Notes under the pieces: model-generated
The model's database searches: none
Seen by the model: only the letters and a program-made list of their open reading frames with translations
Told to the model about the DNA's origin: nothing
Program-made: the position numbers and the translations under genes
NCBI RefSeq assembly: GCF_023343835.1
Contig: NC_064443.1
Span: 18,487,501-18,551,500 of the forward strand
DNA from: Lagopus muta
Taxonomy: Eukaryota; Chordata; Aves; Galliformes; Phasianidae
Length of the DNA stretch: 64,000 bases
Reading direction: 5' to 3'
In this document: piece by piece, positions 58,901 to 64,000 of the stretch
How the letters are laid out: every line of letters starts with the position of its first letter
Numbering within the stretch: the first letter of the stretch is position 1

Positions 58901-61900
58901 TAAGCATGTTCAGACTGAGAATAGAAAATATTTCTGTTCTTCTCAAATTGTTTTAAAGCAAACGTCAGTTTTAGAAGGAGAAAACATTATATTGTGAAAA
59001 TAAGTACTAGGGCTGAGTAATGTGCTTTGGGGAAAGCAGGCAGGGGAGAAGCCTGACTCAAACTGAGCTGTATACTAAGAACAGCACATTCTTCTTCTTG
59101 CCCTGTGACAGCTTTTTGCATGCAGGTAGAGCTGAGTGCCTTGGCTTTTTCTGGTTTAACTGTCTCTTGACCTGCCTTAAAAAACAAGGCAACTTTCTCC
59201 AGTTGTGCTGGCTGAACTGCAGCACCTGCACTCATAAGAATAAGGCATTTCAAGTTGAGATCAAAAGTTCACTGAAATACTCAGAACACAAAGGTGGATG
59301 TGCCTCACAAAGCTGCGTTTTGTGCCCACCTCCTCAGAACCCACAGCCTCCAATCTTCCTCCAGGGCAAGGACTTGCTTGTGTTTTGGAGATGGAGCAGT
59401 AAAAGCACCTGCTGCCCTTTCATCCCACTTCTGACAGCTCAAAAAGTCACTCGAGCAACGCTGGTTTGTCTCACCTACAGAGCAGGGTATAAAAAGCTGA
59501 AACACAAGTTGCTACGCCGCAGTCGCATGGCTCCAAGTCTGAACAAGTTGTTCTACCTGGGTGCACAGCACGGGTATGGAGTGCTTGGGAAGTAGCATGG
59601 GGTGCAGCAGCTCTTCTGAAGACTTTGTGAAAGCCTGTGATGGATCGTGGCAGCTGTTTCAACACGGCTGTAAGCGTGTGGGAAGGGAGGAGTTGCTTTA
59701 ATGTGAAGGGATCTGTATTTTAAAGTGGCTGTGGGAGAGCATTAACTGTTGGTTGAACAGCTGTCTGCTGGAGGATCTGAGAGCATCTGAGTCGGAACTG
59801 CTAACAGCTTGTGGAGCTCTGGAGCAGCAGATCAATGGAGGTTCAGGGAGTGTTTGGAGATGGAGGCTAGGAGGTGTGGGTGTAGGTGTGAGTGCAGGGG
59901 CAGGAATGTGGTGCTTCTTGAGCAACCGTAGCAAGCTGACCCTTCAAAGGCAAGGCCAGCAGGCTTTGGGCTGAGCTGCTTCAAACAGGGAAGTGGTGCT
60001 TACCCACCTGCTGCTGAGCTGCACATCAGGATGGCTGCAGTGGGTGAGCTGGGCAGTGGGCCCTGGAGGCGGTGGTGGGAAGCTAATGAACAGGCATCCA
60101 GGTTGTGTGCGTGCTTTATTAAACTTCACAGGAAAGCTGGGCTCTGAAGCAGTGCTGTGTGAGATTGCTATGCTCTTCTGTATAGCTTAAGCAGTTGAAA
60201 CTTCTTTCTAATGGGAATGCAAAGCAGCTGTCTATGAGATTTAATCTGTTGGGGTTTGTTTCTTGACTGGTTTTTACAGTATCATTCCTTAGATTCAAGG
60301 TCTGGGTTAATTCAGATGCCTTTTAAGGCTGTTGTCTGTGTAGCTGTACATCTGGGAAGCAGATCCTAAATGTGGAAAAACGACCTCCTATTCAGGAGGC
60401 TGCTTGCTAGCCTCACATTCAGGCCTGGATGTATTTGCCGTGAGGGTCAGCAGCGAGAGCAAAGTGCCATTTAGCTGAAAGAGTTGGGCAAATGAGCCAA
60501 AATGAGATGAGAAGTCAACTGGGAACATATGGATGGTGTTGTTTCTTAGGGTAATACTGGAGTCTGTGTATTGTGCAGAGCTTCTGGCTTTGATTTGCTG
60601 GTGGAAGATCACAGTTCTGGTGTGGAGGGGAACAAACAGCTGAAAGCATGGGTTTGTGAGTGACAAGTGAATGACAAGGCTTTGGTATTTACAGGCTGGC
60701 TGTCTTCTGGCAGCAGACGCTGAAAAGATGTGGTTTAAGCGTGTCCACGCAGACTTGGCTTCTTCCAGCTTGTGAGCAATTGGGTCCAAACTGTCGGGTG
60801 TAATGCTTGCTGCTTCACAGAAAGGGCTTTTCATTCACACTGGCTTCTCTGTGCAGTTTGGGTTGGGAGAAGCAGAGTTTCTACTGCTGTGGCATTGAGC
60901 CCTAATGAAGCAATTGGCTGCATTTGAGTTGACCTTTCTTTCCAAATCCGATGTGGCTGCCTGGTTCTATTAAGCATAACGGATGTAGTGAGATGCATAA
61001 TGCCCACAGTGGCTGAGATTCACCTTCTGCCAGAGACCCAAGGCTGCATGGGAGAAATCTGTGCTGCTGATGATAAGGCCTGTTGTGGCCGCTGGGTTAG
61101 CTACCAGAGCTTGGCTTTTATCTGTAGCACAGCGTGAAAGTGTAACTGAGAGTGAAACATCTGCTGTTACAGGGCCTCTCTAATGTTACACTGTTTTGCA
61201 GCAGTTATCTCAGAGCTTAAGGTGATGCTAAGCTGGTAGCGTCAGGTTGTAATGCTTTGATTTACTGTTTGATTGCCTTTTCCACTGCTGAGCAAGGTGG
61301 GCACAGAGGTTTACAGGAAGCAGACCTGTCAGGTCCTTCCACCTGCTGTCTCTTAAGACTCTTCAGGTATCTGGTCCATGCTTGTGGCTTGAAGCCTTAC
61401 CCCTAAGTGATTTATTACTCTGAATTCTGTAAGAGTAGCTTGCATCAGAGAGACATCTGAGTATTTTAGCTTCCAGGTGACCAGGAGATCCTGTAGTGCA
61501 GAAGCTGGCTCCTGTACCTGCCCTGGCTGTTTGTTCAACTATGTCAAGAACTTCTCTCAAGTAACTTTGTTACCTTGGCTGCCTCGAGGCTTGAAGGATT
61601 ATTTAAGTCCTTGTAAGAAGCTCTGTGACTGACCTCAAGCAAGCTTCAGCTGAAACGCATCGATGTAATACATGTGATTTCTTGGCTATGAAGCCTTCAG
61701 CTGGGAGGCACATAGTAAAATGCTGCATGTTTCTCCAGCTATGTAAACTAGTTGCCTAAGTGCTGGATTTAACTTTTCTTCTTTCTCCAGTCAGGTCAAT
61801 TCAGTGAAGATATGATTCCTACTGTGGGCTTCAACATGAGGAAAGTGACAAAGGGTAATGTAACAATAAAGGTATGTGAACATTGTTGACTCTCAAACTC

Positions 61901-64000
61901 ATAAGAAGTTATCTTCAGATCTAGTTTAAAAATGCTTGCTCTGTTTTGTTCCCACTATTGGTACACATGTAGGAGACTGAAAAGGCCCAACTGAGTCTGT
62001 CCAATAGCTTAAGAATACACTTGTTTGTTTATAGGGTTTTTTACATGAGAAACTGACTTCCAGATGCATGGACTGCTTAAAGCAGTGCTGTAACAATGCT
62101 GTCTGGCTTTAACGTGAGTGAACTGTCACATGTTCAGGGCACAGATTTCCTATTCTTCTACTCCTCAGTATTGCTCAAGGCTGTAGTCAAAAGCAGGGTT
62201 TTAAATTGGCATATTTTCATGTATTCTACAGTATGTTTCCATGAAAACGTAGTATGTGGGTGTTCAGTGCATCTGGTACGAGATGCTCTGGTTTTTGTTG
62301 TGTGCTATTGGGGCTGTAAGCTTTGTGCAGCTGTATTTTCACTGCTCGTGGAGTATTTCTAGGTGAAAGGTCTTGTAGCTGGCACAAGAGAAGAAGAAAA
62401 CAGTTTTGACTTCTTATACTGTCCGTTTAAATATAGCGCATGGCTGAACTTACCTTTTTTTTTTCTTTCACTTGAGATTTGGGATATAGGAGGGCAGCCC
62501 CGGTTCCGAAGCATGTGGGAGCGATACTGCAGGGGAGTTAATGCTATTGTGTAAGTGTCATCTTCCTTTGGCTCTACTTCACTGCAGATTTGCTCTTCTG
62601 CATCCAGCCTCACAGTGCACGCTTGGCTCGACAGCACTCAATTCTGACACTGTGCTTGAGCCACAGTGACTTCTTTGCCTTTGAGTTCGAGGCTCAAGCT
62701 GGGTTATTTTCTCATTGCTGTCTAATCCCACATGCTAACGTGATTTCCCATTTGACTTGGGTGGCAGTGTAGTCTAATGGGAAGGATCCCATTTACATGA
62801 TCATGGGGAATTTCTTTGAAAAAGAACCAAATTCTTTGCTCAGGTGACCTAGCTCTGTTTAAAGCTTCACACGTGCTCAAAACTGACTGCATAGCACACA
62901 GCTGGTTCTGGAGCAGTTTGGTCTTGCTAAACTAACCTTCAATTCTCTTTAAAGCTATATGGTAGATGCTGCAGATCGTGAAAAAATAGAAGCCTCTCGG
63001 AATGAGCTGCACAATCTTCTAGATAAGCCACAGTTACAAGGAATCCCTGTAAGTAATTTGTCTCATATCACTGTTAAATGTCTTTGAAAATTGTACATAA
63101 TCCTAATGCCACTGAAGATTATTTGAACTCTGAAGTATAGTGTGAGCATTCTAAGCAATATCTGATCCTAGTGTCTAAAATCCAGTTGTTGACCTCAGCA
63201 AGTACTTCAGTGATCATTCTTGACTTGGTGCCACCCAAAAAATGTGGAGGAGTAGATTGTTGTGCTGTATGGAGTTGTGCTCTGCTAGGTCTGCTGTGGT
63301 AGATGCTAACCAGAGCTTTGTACAGACTCAGTCAGTTTGGGAGATCCCAGTTCACTGAGTTTGTTCTCACTTTTATCGGCTGATCTCATACTTGCTTTTT
63401 GCACAAAAGAGTATTTTTGGACACCTTCTTTCCCTGTAACTAGGTCAACCTTTCTTCTCAGCTTGGCTTACTACTGAATCTCTTCCTCCATTGGATTTAA
63501 TAGTCTGGTGTAGGCTGTTGCTTTCCTAAGATATGAGCAATCAAAGCAATAGAAACAAAGCTGAAACTGTTTCTGCTTTGAATTTCAGGTTCTAGTACTT
63601 GGAAACAAGAGAGACCTTCCTAATGCTTTGGATGAGAAACAGCTAATCGAGAAGATGTAAGTCTAACCCTTCTGAGGAGATTAACTCATCAATGAATTTG
63701 TTTACATAGGGATGTTAGGTGAAGAAGCTATTTATAAGTAGAAAACACAGTAGCAAGTAGATGAAACATCGTACAGAAACAAGTTATATGATGGAGTGGA
63801 AGCAGTTTAGATTTTCAATGCAGTGTGCTTGATGTAATGGAGCTGTGTGTTTTAATTTTGTCTCTTTTATAGGAACCTTGCTGCTATTCAGGACAGAGAA
63901 ATCTGCTGCTACTCAATTTCTTGCAAAGAAAAAGATAATATAGGTAACTATTAACCTAAAACTGTATGCATTAAGAAGAGCTCTATGCCTTGTACTGTGG
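52696..64000 (+). CDS. ARL8B: ADP-ribosylation factor-like GTPase 8B, six of seven coding exons, 3' end outside window
   Basis: A lysosomal small GTPase. In the GTP state it recruits SKIP/PLEKHM2-kinesin-1 and the HOPS complex, driving lysosome movement outward and fusion. Coding exons are 52696-52818, 61791-61871, 62477-62550, 62955-63048, 63589-63656 and 63873-63943, all with GT-AG borders and consistent phase. They encode 170 residues. About 16 codons of the last exon lie beyond 64,000. Visible motifs are an amphipathic N-terminal helix starting [12 protein letters not shown] (Leu2, so acetylation rather than myristoylation), P-loop GLQYSGKT at 27-34, Thr52 of switch I, WDIGGQ at 70-75 with Gln75, NKRD at 130-133 and SCK at 163-165. 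VTKG, VNAIV and NALDEK identify ARL8B rather than ARL8A. Differences from the human protein as I recall it are Leu5, Val96 and Ala150, all conservative. Confidence 0.97.
53288..53325 (+). mobile_element. Possible degraded CR1 3' end
   Basis: GGGTTGGATAGATTCCGTGG followed by TCCCTTCAGCG resembles the sense CR1 terminus (GGTTGGACTAGATGACC...GGTCCCTTCCAAC). The final ATTCTATG repeats are missing, so the assignment is tentative. Confidence 0.35.
53931..54226. repeat. Perfect 20-bp minisatellite, about 14.8 copies, in ARL8B intron 1
   Basis: The unit TGGTGATAGCCCATGTAGGA is repeated head-to-tail for 296 bp with no substitution or length change that I can find. The array ends in a partial unit (CCATGT). 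It lies 1.1 kb after the exon 1 donor. The minus strand is stop-free in all three frames because 20 is not a multiple of 3, which produces artificial open frames of up to 159 codons. Confidence 0.98.

Larger units (their letters stand above)
52819..61790 (+). other. ARL8B: ARL8B intron 1, about 9 kb
   Basis: The intron is bounded by GTGAGC at the donor and a CTTTCTCCAG acceptor. It contains a faint CR1 remnant (53288-53325) and the perfect 20-bp minisatellite (53931-54226). Otherwise it is unique sequence of falling GC content with no clear transposon or nested gene. The following introns (61872-62476, 62551-62954, 63049-63588, 63657-63872) are short and hold no recognisable feature. Confidence 0.85.

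Overview
This is a vertebrate nuclear genomic window, almost certainly from a bird and probably a galliform close to chicken. The evidence is: multi-exon genes with GT-AG introns; about eleven truncated CR1 LINE 3' ends, the dominant avian interspersed repeat; CpG-island promoters; and two genes whose order matches the vertebrate synteny block ITPR1 - BHLHE40 - ARL8B - EDEM1. The species is inferred and was not checked by any search. Nothing in the window is bacterial: there is no operon, CRISPR array, rRNA or tRNA gene that I can support.

Layout. Positions 1-720 look like the end of a 3' UTR on the + strand, with a good poly(A) signal at 709. By gene order this would be ITPR1, but no coding sequence is visible to prove it. 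From 721 to about 34,200 is intergenic sequence. It holds several CR1 fragments, an orphan CpG island at 9.5-10.5 kb, and clusters of transcription-factor motifs that look like candidate enhancers at 3.4-3.7, 13.3-13.4, 16.7-16.85 and 17.01-17.08 kb. BHLHE40 (DEC1) is complete. Its CpG-island promoter is at 34.2-34.7 kb, five coding exons lie between 34,773 and 37,601 (402 residues), and its 3' UTR runs to about 39,028. From 39.0 to 52.2 kb is a second intergenic stretch with minisatellites and two or three CR1 fragments. ARL8B begins in a CpG island, with its ATG at 52,696. Six of its coding exons are present (170 of an expected 186 codons), and the last 16 codons lie beyond the right edge. 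Its 9-kb first intron carries a striking array of about 15 perfect 20-bp repeats at 53,931-54,226.

The two genes are neighbours by ancient synteny, not by shared pathway. BHLHE40 encodes a bHLH-Orange transcriptional repressor used in the circadian, hypoxia and immune programmes. ARL8B encodes the small GTPase that couples lysosomes to kinesin. Both promoters carry E-box-like palindromes, discussed in the findings. I found no previously undescribed biological system. The most useful leads are the perfect intronic minisatellite, the orphan CpG island, the motif-dense candidate enhancers upstream of BHLHE40, and the CLEAR-like palindrome in the ARL8B promoter.
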